The notes under the pieces were generated by a model. It was given only the letters and a program-made list of their open reading frames with translations, ran no database searches and had not been told where the DNA came from. Positions 1 to 10,175 of a DNA stretch of 64,000 nucleotides are shown here, piece by piece. The stretch spans positions 992,001-1,056,000 of the forward strand of contig JAJEKV010000054.1 in the NCBI GenBank assembly GCA_021234155.1. The letters run 5' to 3'. Source of the stretch: Isoetes taiwanensis (taxonomy: Eukaryota; Streptophyta; Lycopodiopsida; Isoetales; Isoetaceae). How positions within the stretch are numbered: position 1 is the first letter of the stretch; each line of letters begins with the position of its first letter. A program made the position numbers and the translations under genes.

Positions 1-558
1 TAGTTTATTCTATGCTTTAATCTAATAATTTTTTAATCGGCTTGGACAAAATTTTGGCCGAGATTAGACATTAATAATTGATGGTCTAGACCATCAATTA
101 TAACCACCTCTTGAGCTGTGGAAGAATGTTAAAAGCAGCGATGAAGTGGCATGATGAATCGGGATGTGCCAAACATTTGCTATTTTTTTCTTCCACTGCC
201 ATTGAATCTGGCAAGAAGAATAAAAGTCTGGCTAGTGAGCGTGAAAAGATTGTGGCCGATATCGTTCTAGAGAGCAGAGGTCATTGGCACTGAGCCCAAA
301 CTTCCAAATTTGCAAATCCAGCTCTGAGCATGGAGTTTCTAACGTTCACAATCACAGAGCTGCTAGGTTTCGGGTCAATTCTTAAAATTGAATTGGTTCT
401 TGCTTCTAAGAAGGTTGGAAACAATTGCCCACATTTTTGTTCATCTGGATCTTATACGAAATCTACAGGGATCTGGATCTTCAAATGCAATACCAAAACA
501 TGCCATAAAGGTTCGCAGAAAAACAAAAGTGAAAGAAATTCTTGAGAGAAGTGAATGT
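1..558. other. Left flank of the gypsy insertion, unassigned
   Basis: No recognisable gene. Several short open frames occur, one of them running toward the insertion point at 559-563. The sequence that would continue this flank lies right of 11795. I could not assign the joined flanks to a known protein, so I cannot say whether a gene was interrupted. Confidence 0.4.
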
Positions 559-563
559 CTTGG
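559..563. repeat. Target-site duplication, left copy
   Basis: CTTGG abuts the TG of the LTR and is matched exactly at 11791-11795. A 5-bp duplication is the usual product of a Ty3/gypsy integrase. The perfect match indicates that the element has not recombined with another copy at its ends. Confidence 0.93.
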
Positions 564-2172
564 TGTGACGCTCCCAGAATATATACGACCCTCGGACGTA
601 TACATACGGGGACTTTCCCCTCCCATGGCGAACATCTCACCATGAGCAGGGCCCTCCGTCTGTTTCGGGCCACCTATGAAATGAGGCCCGAAAGAAGGAC
701 ACGAAGGGGTCATTCGGCCCACGCCTTCAATGGGACTCCTACGTCGCGGAAGCATGAATACAAGGGTTAGCACACAGCATGAATATACATAAATAACCAC
801 CACAAAGGGTGGCGCATCCATCTAATATACCAACGGCATAGAATATGCATCTAATCCTAGGAAAACACCCAGAACCCAGGTTCTACCCCGGCTCAGACTC
901 CAGTGAGGATCGACTGACGGCTAGGCCTCAAGAGATCGTGCGGACCGAATCTTGGCATGGCGTTGGCGGGCAATAGAACATCGGCTAGGGTTGTCCACTC
1001 CATCCGCCCCTCCACACACACTTTGCGGATGGGTCAATTCATGCTATGGCTTTGCTATAGCCTTAGGAGAGCAGGTTCGGAGGAATCACCCTTTGAGCCT
1101 ACTCCAGGTTCATGGCGCTGGTCCGATGAGGCAGGTCGGGGAAGCGTCCCTTCGGAGAATCCGCAGTGGTTCCACGGGCGAGCTAGAGAATACGTGCGCA
1201 TCAGCGACCCGTATCCGTGCCCGACTTACTGCGCCCTAAATCTACTCAAAGTGCAAGGTGCTCCATACGGATCACACCTTCCCACTCGGGGAGTGTCGGA
1301 CCCATACCCGGCCCTCGTGACCCGGCTATCGGGCCTAGCCCAATCGTAGGAGTCTCGGGGAGCCATGTATGCTCATGCAAGACCCCACCCCTCATGTCAC
1401 CACCGTGTTCCTTGTGCGGTGCTAAGCCGGACCATAGCATCTAGGACCCGGTGGGTTCTTGTGCCTGAGCCGCAAATAATGGGACTCTATTGGGCTATCT
1501 AGGAGCATACTACAATACATGGTTCGAGAGGTCTCTACCCCGTAATCCCCCGTTTGAGTCGATTTAACGAAGAGCTAACAATTCATCCTCTCGGTAGAAA
1601 TCCGAATTGAATATAAAGAGAATTTGTTTGTACAACCAAGGGTTAGATTGAATCCCAAAGAGAAGAGAGAAACGGACACAACCAAGCGTTATCTAGAATT
1701 CACATAGCCACCTACCTGAATTACTGGCTGGACTCATTTCCATGGGGCTTCCATCTCGGGGGAGTTAGGAATTCAATTTCTTTGGCTTTGCACGGGGGCG
1801 ACTAGTATGGTGATTCTCTGCGGTGGATGATGGCGCGGCTCACGGCCTTCCTTGGTCGATTAGAGGAGTCAATCCCAGGGATAGGGGTCAAGTTGGCATC
1901 CAAACTTGGCAACCCCCATGCACCCCAATCGATTGGAGCAGGTGGCGCCTTCCCAAATGGTAATTAGCCCCACTTCCTAAGTTATAGGTTATTACTATTA
2001 CTGTGTTAAATTAGCATAGCTAATTTAATCCATTGTAAGGTAACCCCTTAGGTTGCCATCACGTTCCCATACTCCCATGGTAGCGTACCTTTAGGGGGGG
2101 TGACGTGCTTGTATTTGTACGTGCCTCGTATGAATACGTGACGTAGACCGTATAAATACGTGGAACGTCACA
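564..2172 (-). repeat. 3' LTR of the gypsy element (1609 bp)
   Basis: This is a direct repeat of 10176-11790 with 7-bp inverted ends TGTGACG/CGTCACA. The outer roughly 280 bp at the left and the last roughly 330 bp at the right are almost identical between the two LTRs. The middle part carries many small insertions, deletions and substitutions. Short open frames inside the LTR show no domain and are ignored. Confidence 0.96.
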
Positions 2173-2185
2173 TTCTCCCCTTCTT
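2173..2185 (-). other. Polypurine tract of the gypsy element
   Basis: On the minus strand the bases are AAGAAGGGGAGAA, directly against the start of the 3' LTR. This is the expected position and composition for the plus-strand DNA primer. Confidence 0.85.
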
Positions 2186-2821
2186 AAAAAATAATGCTGT
2201 CCTCAGCATTGGGGTCAACTAAACGAATGTATTTAATTAGAAAAATGGAGTTAAGAATATAACATTACTACGTTGAAATTATAGTATTTCTGACAGTAAT
2301 ATATATTGAAGTTACAATAGCAAAGTACAAGCACGAAGGTGCCTTACACAAGTTATCATCAAGAGAGTTTAGGACCACAGTCCGATTCAAAACATTTAGA
2401 CAACATAAATCACACATGTAGACAAAAGGACTACGGGAAAAGTTGGGTCATCAGCAACCCTCTAAACAAGGCAGGCGACGACCTGTTCACTGGCCTGCAC
2501 ATATCCATATACCCGTAGATTAATAATATGATGAAGGTGTGGTTAAAGGGGCCACCCCCTATAAAGAAAAATAGAAAGTATCTAGAAGGGAGTCTATCAT
2601 GTCTAGGGCTTGCAATTTATTGCGGCATAAGGAATGGTTCAGTTCCCGCATTGCTTGGGAATGAACGCGGTCTATTTACTATATGCTTTTTTCAAGCAAT
2701 GCGCTGGTCATGTCAACATCAACAATACACCACGTCCTAGAGAACACGAAGGTGATCTCATCATTGGTTATTGTTATAAGGTACGATGCATCTACCCCTC
2801 TAGAACATGATTCTCGGCAAA
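2186..2821 (-). other. Non-coding 3' internal region of the gypsy element
   Basis: About 640 bases lie between the chromodomain stop and the polypurine tract. I see no conserved domain here. A short open frame on the plus strand runs against the element and has no recognisable content. Confidence 0.6.
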
Positions 2822-3037
2822 TCAGCCTTCAAGCTTACCGCCGGAAGCGGGGTTGATAGCATCATTGATGGTGCGGCCTTGAGATTCCCGCATGAAGTCC
2901 GGATAGTGCTTCTCAAGGTCTATCTTCATCACCCAGGTAGCATCCTCAACTGGTAAGTGCTTCCACTTGACCAAGTATTGCAACATTTGAGTCCTCCTGG
3001 TCTGTTTGTAAGCTCGATCAAGAAGAGCTTCGGGCAC
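2822..3037 (-). pseudogene. Chromodomain of the gypsy integrase, out of frame with it
   Basis: The frame contains the chromodomain signature YLVKWKHLPVEDATW, with the aromatic and acidic positions typical of plant chromoviral integrase C-termini. Such domains bind methylated histone H3 tails and steer integration toward heterochromatin. The segment is in a different frame from the integrase that ends at 3037, so one frameshift separates the integrase from its targeting domain in this copy. The C-terminal extension after the domain is unremarkable. Confidence 0.88.
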
Positions 3038-4056
3038 TATTTCCGTTGCTCTTCCCGCATTTCTAGGAGTGTTGGAGTATCCAAAACCTCCTCTGGATCA
3101 GGGGTGTGTTGCTTCAGAAGACTCACGTGAAAGACCTTGTGGATCTTCAAGCGGGGTGGCAAGTCCAAGCGATATGCCTGTTCTCCCACACGTTCAGTAA
3201 TCCTGAATGGCCCAGCCCATCTGGGTGCCAACTTCTTACAGTTCCCAATTTTAAGCTTGGCTTGTTTTACTTTGATCTTAAGCCAAACCGATTCGCCCAC
3301 CTGGAAGATCCGTGGGGTTCGGTGCTTATCAGCTAGACTTTTCTGACGACTGCGTGCAGCCAATAAGTAACCCCGAACTTCTTCCACCAAGGCCTGCATT
3401 TCTAGAAGGAGTTGTTGAGAGACCTCCACTTTAGAAACAGGATTATGCCATGTGTCTGGAGTAAGACATTGATAGCCATAATTTATCATGAAGGGAGACA
3501 TTCTAGAAGACTCCTGCTTTGTACTGTTGTAGGCGAATTCTACCAAGTAGATATAATCCGCCCATTGTGACTGTTTACTCCATACATAGCTTCTTAGCAT
3601 GTCTTCGATAATACGATTGACACGTTCTGTTTGACCATCTGTCTGAGGATGGTAGGCTGTACTCATGGCAAGCTTGGTCTGAATGGTGGCGAAGAAATCC
3701 TTCCAGAATGCACTGACAAACTTAGGATCCCTATCCGATACAATTACTCTTGGCATCCCGTGCAACCTGAAAATTTCCTTTGCAAAGAGCAAGGCGGTGT
3801 CGAAGGCGGTGTCCGTGGTGCGACATGGCAGGAAGTGAGCCATCTTTGATAATTTGTCGACCACGACCATTAAGGCATCATACCCACGGAGAGTACGTGG
3901 AAGCCCCACAATGAAATCCATGGTTATGACTTCCCACTTGGCGTTGGGCACATCCAAAGGTTGCAACTCCCCAGGAACTCTTAATTGCTCTGCCTTGGTT
4001 TGCTGACAAACCTGACACTGTTTGATGTACCTAGCAATATCCTTCTTCATGGAAGG
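3037..4056 (-). pseudogene. Integrase of the gypsy element
   Basis: The frame opens just after an in-frame TAG and holds the second half of the zinc-binding HHCC module (CQVCQQ) near its start; the two histidines lie before the stop. The DDE catalytic core follows, with the first Asp in TMDFIVGLP, the second Asp in VSDRDPKF and the Glu in HPQTDGQTERVN. A GPY/F-like stretch follows (LAPRWAGPFRI), then LPPRLKIHKVFHVSLLK, typical of chromoviral integrases. The frame ends at 3037 by a frameshift just before the chromodomain. The catalytic residues look intact, but the protein cannot be made as one polyprotein. Confidence 0.93.
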
Positions 4057-5827
4057 CTAAAAATAGCTGGAGCGGATCTTAAAGTAAGTTTTCATAAAAC
4101 CCGCATGTGCTGCTATAGGGCTGTTGTAGGTGTCATGGAGAATCAACTTTCGAGCCCCTGAAGTCACTGGAACACACAACTTATCTTTGTAATATAATAA
4201 GTTGCCCTCCTTCTTATATGAACGGAATGCTTCACGTTCTCTATCGGTACGGGCTTCCCTACCCAAACTTTCCCAAATATTACAGAATTCGGGATCTGTG
4301 GCCAAGGTCTGTTCTATCTGCTTCCCAAACTCGCTGGTGAGTGTGGAAATGGCATTACAATGGGTGCGGATTATAAAGGGATGACGTGACAAAGCATCCG
4401 CAACCACATTGTGCTTTCCTGGCTTGTATACAATCTCGAAGTCATATTCCTCAAGGAATTCCATCCATCTTCGCTGACGGAGATTTAGATTTGGCTGGGT
4501 GGATAGATAGCGGAGACTCTGATGATCCGTATCCAACTGAAATCTTCTACCAAGAAGGTAGTGTCTCCAAATACGGAGCGCACGTACAACTGCCAGCAAC
4601 TCCTGGTCATGGGTAGGGTATCGCTGCTCTGCATCATTCATCTTCTTTGAATCGTAGGCAACAACTCTCCCCTCCTGCATTAACACACCACCGGTAGCTA
4701 TCTTACTCGCATCGGTGGCTACCGATTTATCCTTTTCCGGATCAGGCAAGGTAAGGACTGGTGCCGATGTTAAAGCATCCTTGAGTTTCTGAAAGCCGAC
4801 TTGGACTTTTGTTTTCCAATGCTCCATCCAATCCTTTACTTGCTCATGTCTTGTGAGATTAGTAAGAGGTGCGGCAATTGTTGCAAAATCCTTAACAAAT
4901 TTCCGATAATATCCTGCGAGTCCCAAGAAACTCCGGACCTCTGAAACATTAGCTGGAATGGGCCAATCCTTTACTGCTTCTATCTTAGCTGGGTCTGTAG
5001 CAATTCCTTCTGCTGAGATAATATGCCCCAAGTAGTCCACCCTCGGAGTGGCGAACTTGCATTTAGAGAACTTGGCGAAGAGCTGATGGCGCCTTAGCTT
5101 TTGCAAAGCTAATCGAAGATGTTGTTCATGTTGCTGCAGGGTTTTACTATAGATGAGAATGTCATCAAAGAAAATGACAACAAAGTCATCCAAGTATTGG
5201 CGGAAGATGTCATTCATCAGCCGCATAAACGTTGCAGGGGCGTTGGTCAATCCAAAAGGCATGACAGTGAATTCATAATGCCCATATCGGGTACGAAAAG
5301 CAGACTTATGGATGTCCTCTTCCTTAATCCTTATCTGATGGTACCCAGAGCGCAAATCAATCTTTGAGAAATATTTTGCTCCTTGTAACTGGTCCATAAG
5401 ATCATCTGCCCTAGGCAAAGCATAGCGATTCTTGATGGTATGCTTGTTGAGTTGCCTATAATCAATACACATCCTTAAGGAGCCATCTTTCTTCTTGACA
5501 AAAAGAATAGGAGCGCCAAATGGCGAAACACTAGGCCGAATAAACCCCAAATTCAGTAACTCTTGTAGCTGTTTCTTAAGCTCCGCTAACTCCGGAGGAC
5601 TCATTCGGTACGGGGCCTTGCTGGTAGGCTTCGTTCCTGGTTCAAGAGTTATCTCACATTCTACCCCTCTAAAAGGAGGAAGCTTATGGATCTCATCTGG
5701 AAAAAGATCGCTAAATTCCCGAAGAAGGGTAGCAATATCTAATGGTAAGGCATCGATTTCTTGCTTCCTGATACATGGATTGAGACAAAAAGTAGGTATG
5801 ATACAATGGGAACTTTTAAAGTTCTAC
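4057..5827 (-). pseudogene. Reverse transcriptase and RNase H of the gypsy element
   Basis: The open frame extends upstream of the first ATG (5604) to about 5827 and starts abruptly in the N-terminal part of RT ([14 protein letters not shown]). RT motifs follow in order: [30 protein letters not shown], the [12 protein letters not shown] block and the active site FFDDILIYS. RNase H follows with the [14 protein letters not shown] and LDTDHQSL segments, then the two integrase zinc-finger histidines. At 4057-4059 a TAG replaces the tryptophan codon of the conserved YFWP context and ends the frame. No protease precedes RT. Confidence 0.95.
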
Positions 5828-5877
5828 TGGCACACAGCGTAACCACAACAACGAAAACACAACGGAAAAGACCAAGC

Positions 5878-6366
5878 CTAGGGGTTGGCGAAGGGGTACA
5901 GGATCGCGTAGCGGGTACTCTCCCGTACAGCTCGGACGAGTTTATAGCGTGCCCAGGCTTGGACAATGATTGCTTGGTACTCCCATGTTGGGCTGATAAT
6001 CAGAAGGTTAAAGAGCCTTCGCATCGCATAAAAGAGTTGCCAAAGATGGTCGTTGGCGTCCTCAAAGGCTTCGTGCCTGGTCATATTCCAATAGTCCCAG
6101 GTACGACACAGGGTCATCTTCAGATCCTCGAAAGCTCGATCCCTGAGGATGCTAACTATCTCTAGCCCTTTATCAGGGTCATAGAGTTCCCCTGGTGGCG
6201 GTGGTTCGGTTTCATAGCCTTCCTCCCACTCTGGATATTCATCATATCTCTGGCCATAGTCCTGGTCTGGCGGCCCGGGATCGTCCCTCCTAACCATGTC
6301 GGTAATTCTTTCCTCATATTCCCAAATGGTTTCCTCTGCAACATAGTTGGAGTGAATAGAGAACAT
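5878..6366 (-). CDS. Unassigned element ORF, 162 aa
   Basis: This is an open frame with its own ATG inside the gypsy element, just upstream of pol. The N-terminal half is rich in Glu, Asp, Tyr and Pro. The C-terminal half is Trp/Arg/Leu-rich and probably helical. There is no zinc knuckle, no DTG/DSG protease motif and no similarity that I recognise. It is one of the ORFs occupying the space where gag and protease are expected. It may be a captured host sequence, a diverged gag piece or a chance frame. Confidence 0.4.
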   Translation of the reverse strand: MFSIHSNYVAEETIWEYEERITDMVRRDDPGPPDQDYGQRYDEYPEWEEGYETEPPPPGELYDPDKGLEIVSILRDRAFEDLKMTLCRTWDYWNMTRHEAFEDANDHLWQLFYAMRRLFNLLIISPTWEYQAIIVQAWARYKLVRAVRESTRYAILYPFANP

Positions 6367-6579
6367 TTTGTAATTCCACTATACCCTAAACTTTAATGCT
6401 TTGGAAGAGGATGTCATAAAAAAACAATTTAGTTATGCTCATCAAGAAAACTTTGTATTTAATAAGTAGATAAGGTACACATTTTTTCAATATGGTTTAA
6501 ACAATTGCCAATCCCAAAATCTCATAACTACATGTGGGTATATATATGTATATAACAAAATTTATATAGCATCTTTAGT

Positions 6580-6950
6580 TCAGGAACTAGGCCCTGCCTC
6601 TTTATCCTTAGCCCTAGGAGGTGGTGGAGGCGGTCGGTGTCGCAGCAGAGCTACCCCAGGGTCCACGGTGGCCGCCGCAACAGATGCAACCTCTGGTGGA
6701 TAAGCAACGGCCAATGGGGCTGCCGTGAGGAGCTTCATGCCCATCCAAGGCGCAATATCCTGGCCCAAGGCCGTAAGGGCAAGATCCCGTCGTACGAGTA
6801 CATACGTAAACGTACGATAGGGAAGCTTCTTGTGGCCGGCGAGTGTAGAAAGTGCACCTGGGCCCACCATGAAGCTTTCAGACCTCGCCCCAAGTCCCGG
6901 GCTATGAAGAGAACTTGCCCGTGTTTGAAGGCCGACAAAAAGAAATCGGT
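6580..6950 (-). CDS. Unassigned element ORF with proline-rich C-terminus
   Basis: A frame with an ATG at 6870 runs to 6580. The same frame extends upstream to about 6950 without a stop. It ends in a run of prolines and a short charged tail. A second open frame overlaps it on the same strand (6735-7097), so the true reading is unsure. I recognise no domain. Confidence 0.3.
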
Positions 6951-6975
6951 AAGGTGGTTACCCAAAGACCTTCCC

Positions 6976-7981
6976 TTATGGAATTTCAGATGCGGCCACC
7001 TCCTTATCCAAGTCCATGGGGACTTCTTCCTCCTTGAGCTCCTGTTGCTCCTCCTTCTTGTGTGCAGGGTTATGATATAAATCTTCGCCCTCATCATCTA
7101 AGTCGGAGGGAACCTCAACCATATTAATGTTTGGGACGGGAGGTCCCATAGCCGTGAAGGCTTCGTGCGGTCGTGGAAGGCGTTCCCCGCATCACAAAGT
7201 CCCCAAGGCGTAATAAAGTCTCCGCCGGCTCTAGGGTCTCCTGACGGAACTGAAGCAGCTGGTACACCTCCGAAGGAAGCTCAGTAGAAGTGAAGTCGAT
7301 AAAATCATCCATGCAATACTCCGCAAGCTCGTAAAGTACATGGTCCTTGCGCTTGGCGTCTAATCCGCCACCATATGATAAGTCCAGATGATATCATCCA
7401 AGAGGAGGTACTCCTGCCCTTGGTGATAAATAACGGGGAGGCCGTCTAACCCTGACAAGCCTATAGCTTGTTCACGGCGCGGTGGTAACTCCTCTGCCAG
7501 CTCTTTCCAACCGGCGAAGTCGCCCATCCCTATATGCTCATCATCCCCCTCCTCGGAGGATTCCGGCAGTTTGCTCCTCTCTCCTGGCAAAGTCTCATCC
7601 TCAACATATTGGTCCATGAGGATAGCCGTATGCGAAAAGTAGCTTCCAAATACTTTGCTGCCCCCGATGTTGACTACCGGTAGGTGTTTTCCCCATCGGA
7701 GTTTCCCCTTGAGGACGCCAGACGCATCGTGTCCCCACCTAACATCTCACGGACGATCTCCGCTCCAAACATACCGGGGGGAGGATCCCCAAGAGGAATA
7801 CATAGAGGAAGGATTTCCTCCATGTAGAAATCAAGAAATCCGGCGTAGTCCGGGTGCCGCTGCATGTTGGTAAGGAGATCTATCTTGCCGCATAGCAAAG
7901 GTTGCAGCAGATCGAAGGGAACCTCGTGGATCCCATGTCTCTCCGATCATGGTACCAAAGGCAAGGTCGGGCGGCAGCCAT
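6976..7981 (-). pseudogene. Acidic ORF of the gypsy element, frameshifted
   Basis: Open segments at 7674-7960, 7360-7680, 7124-7340 and 6976-7190 follow one another in different frames and read sensibly as one protein of about 330 aa. It has two strongly acidic stretches, one containing PESSEEGDDEHIG and a C-terminal one containing SDLDDEGEDLYHNP and KKEEQQELKEEE. An ATG in a good context lies at 7979-7981. An AT-rich TTTAAAAGGGG stretch lies about 55 bases upstream of that ATG. I recognise no family; acidic tails of this kind occur in histone chaperones, but that is only a thought. Frameshifts near 7680, 7350 and 7190 suggest decay or sequence errors. Confidence 0.4.
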
Positions 7982-8035
7982 GGCGCTAGAAGGGAGGAGA
8001 GAGGAAAAGAAGCGTTTAAAATAACCCTACAGTCC

Positions 8036-8046
8036 CCTTTTAAACC
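8036..8046 (-). promoter_or_regulatory. TATA-like stretch upstream of the acidic ORF
   Basis: The minus strand reads TTTAAAAGGGG about 55 bases before the ATG at 7981. A pyrimidine-rich leader lies between them. The spacing is plausible for a core promoter, but nothing in the sequence proves use. Confidence 0.25.
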
Positions 8047-8185
8047 CTCTTAATAAAGCTGATGTCAGCATTATATTTTAAATTTAACATGGAAAAAAAA
8101 ACATTAAACTTTTAATTCAAAATAAAAGCTTCTTTATTAATTATCACAAAAAGAATATGTACAAATGCGGATCCCCGCAAGTAGG

Positions 8186-9493
8186 CTAAGGTTGCTCCCC
8201 CCGTATCCTACGGGCGAGGGCTAAATCCTTAGGCATTATGGTGACCCTCTTTGCGTGGATAGCGCAAAGGTTGGCGTCACCAAAAAGTGCTACCAAGTAG
8301 GCTTCAGCAGCCTCTTGGAGCGCCAAAATGGCAAAGGTCTGGAAACGGAGATCGGTCTTAAATTGCTGTGCGATCTCCCGTACCAGCCTCTGGAAAGGCA
8401 GCTTCCTGATCAGAAGGTCCGTGGACTTCTGAAATTTGCGGATCTCCCGCAATGCCACGGTACCGGGTCGGAACCGATGAGGCTTCCGCTGCGGCCGAGG
8501 CTGTACAGGTGGCCCCGACGGTGTGGGCACAGTCTTCGCCCCAGCAACTGGTCGGGCGTTGTCAACCCGCTGCTGCCTCCGGTCGGAGCTGGTCTTCTTA
8601 CCAAAAGCCCCGACAGTCCTTAGCTTTTCCTTGTAATGACTGCCGGACTTATGGGCGACACCCTTCCTCCGGTGCTTCACGGTCTGGTGCGTCGGTTTTG
8701 GGTCCGGCCCACTCCCAGACGCACCTCCCTCTTGCTGGTCCCGCTGGTCTTGCCGGTCCCGCTCATCTTGCTCAATCTTCTCCCGCTCCTCCCGAGCTCT
8801 CCTCAGATCTTCTTGGATCTGAGCAAAAAGTTGGGCTGCGGCACGGCGATTAAGTTCGGCGTGGTACCGTTGTGGCCGCAGACCCATGTCTATCTGGATA
8901 GTCACCAGATAGTCTAGGCTAATGTCGGGGATTTCCCCCCATTCAAAACTGTTGGAACCCTCATGCCAGTGGTATGAGGGAACCTCGATGGCCCTGCCAT
9001 CAATGACGGCAAAGCCGTCCCCGAGGTACCGGTACTCCCTCCCCCGGGCTGCCGTGTCGGCCCGCTCAATCTCCCGGTGGTCATCCTCTCTGGCCAAACC
9101 CCTGATACGGTCGGCCTCTGCCCTGACATCTTCCTCCTCCGTATGGCCTTCCTGCTCAGGAGGATAAAACTTGATGAGCATCATTACCATGTCTGGTTGC
9201 TCAACAATGGTATATGGGAGCTGGCGTAGGTTCAGCCGGATAAGAAACGGCTCTGAGAAATGATAGATAGGATAAGGAATCCTATCATTGTTCTCAAACC
9301 TGTTGACCAGCTCATCCAACAAGATGTCGACGAGGGCTGGGTCAGTGGCCATGTGCTTAGCAATCATGGCGTAGATCTCCACGATGCTCAAGGTGGTTGG
9401 ATCTGGAGCGCTCTTGGTGATAGCCATAGGGAAGGGTGAGAGGCGCCGGGCGCTAAGAAGATGGCAAAAGGGGCTAAGAGGCACAAGGCACAA
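8186..9493 (-). CDS. Retrotransposon protein ending in a histone H3 fold
   Basis: This is an intact 435-codon frame. A likelier start is the ATG at 9427 (MAITKSAPD), giving about 413 aa. The C-terminal 99 residues (DNA 8189-8485) are an almost complete histone H3: [16 protein letters not shown], the alpha-1 helix with [20 protein letters not shown], the alpha-2 helix with [27 protein letters not shown] and the ending ARRIRGE. It lacks the longer loop 1 of CENH3, so it is a canonical-type H3. It differs from plant H3 at several positions, for example Gln where H3 has Asp77 and Phe at position 87; Leu90 matches H3.3. The normal H3 tail with ARKS is absent. In its place lies a basic linker after a coiled-coil-like region rich in Glu, Arg and Gln and an N-terminal half I do not recognise. 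It sits in the gag position. A host H3 must have been captured by the element. Confidence 0.9.
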   Translation of the reverse strand: MCLVPLSPFCHLLSARRLSPFPMAITKSAPDPTTLSIVEIYAMIAKHMATDPALVDILLDELVNRFENNDRIPYPIYHFSEPFLIRLNLRQLPYTIVEQPDMVMMLIKFYPPEQEGHTEEEDVRAEADRIRGLAREDDHREIERADTAARGREYRYLGDGFAVIDGRAIEVPSYHWHEGSNSFEWGEIPDISLDYLVTIQIDMGLRPQRYHAELNRRAAAQLFAQIQEDLRRAREEREKIEQDERDRQDQRDQQEGGASGSGPDPKPTHQTVKHRRKGVAHKSGSHYKEKLRTVGAFGKKTSSDRRQQRVDNARPVAGAKTVPTPSGPPVQPRPQRKPHRFRPGTVALREIRKFQKSTDLLIRKLPFQRLVREIAQQFKTDLRFQTFAILALQEAAEAYLVALFGDANLCAIHAKRVTIMPKDLALARRIRGEQP

Positions 9494-10161
9494 AAAGCGC
9501 CAGGAGCGTGGTCCGTCCGGGCGGGCGATGGCGAGGGCTGCTCAGCGGTTGAGGCGCTGAAGCACAAACAAATGGCAAAAATTAGTTTGTTAAACGGCCA
9601 CTTAACTTTTAAAATTTCAAATTTTTCCTTTATTAACGCCGAAATTTTATTATTATAAAATTATACGACGGAAATACGCCGCCACATACTGGGCCGGGCC
9701 GAGGGCATTATATGGCCTTCCACCTCGACCGGCGCCGCCAAAAGCAAGCCGGGCGCCTGAAAGTTGACTTCGGCGGGCCCGCTGCTGACTCGGTCCCGAC
9801 GGGTCGGGCCGAGGGCATTTCGGCGGCCCCCACCTTGACTACAAAGCTTCAAAATGCAAGCGGCCGAAGTTTGTTTTTGGGCCTGCCCTTGACCATTTTT
9901 CGCCTAGAGTCGACTGTTCTAGGGTAATTCGGGTACGCCCGATCCAATGGAGCCATCCTCTTCATCATTTGAGCTACCTACTGACACCTGTTAGGCCTCC
10001 AATCTTGGGCCCTCCACTTCAAAGCTATAATTTCTTTACTTAACCTAACACCAAACCAAACAACAAAGAGAACTAACGACACATTGACTTAGCCTCCTCC
10101 TAACTACCGTGCTACGAGTTAGTGTTTGGCCAGTGCTATGATTTCGAGCAACCGAAATCAC
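9494..10161 (-). other. 5' leader of the gypsy element
   Basis: This is the untranslated stretch between the primer-binding site and the H3-fusion ORF. It includes an AT-rich part (about 9560-9665) and a GC-rich part rich in CGGGCCGAGGGC-like words (9690-9820). No gag-like frame was found here. Confidence 0.6.
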
Positions 10162-10174
10162 GGCTCTGATACCA
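10162..10174 (-). other. Primer-binding site, initiator tRNA-Met
   Basis: On the minus strand the bases read TGGTATCAGAGCC. This is complementary to the 3' end of plant initiator methionine tRNA, the commonest primer of plant LTR retrotransposons. One base separates it from the LTR. Confidence 0.93.
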
Positions 10175-10175
10175 C

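Noticed and set aside
564-2172. Several open frames of 60-130 aa inside the LTRs
   Set aside because: They lie in LTRs, differ between the two copies through frameshifts, and show no domain.
8189-8485. The H3 part being a centromeric histone (CENH3)
   Set aside because: Loop 1 has the canonical H3 length and the C-terminus is the ordinary RIRGE type, so CENH3 is unlikely.
6976-9493. The foreign ORFs being an envelope gene
   Set aside because: They lie upstream of pol and not downstream, and no signal peptide or membrane span is evident.
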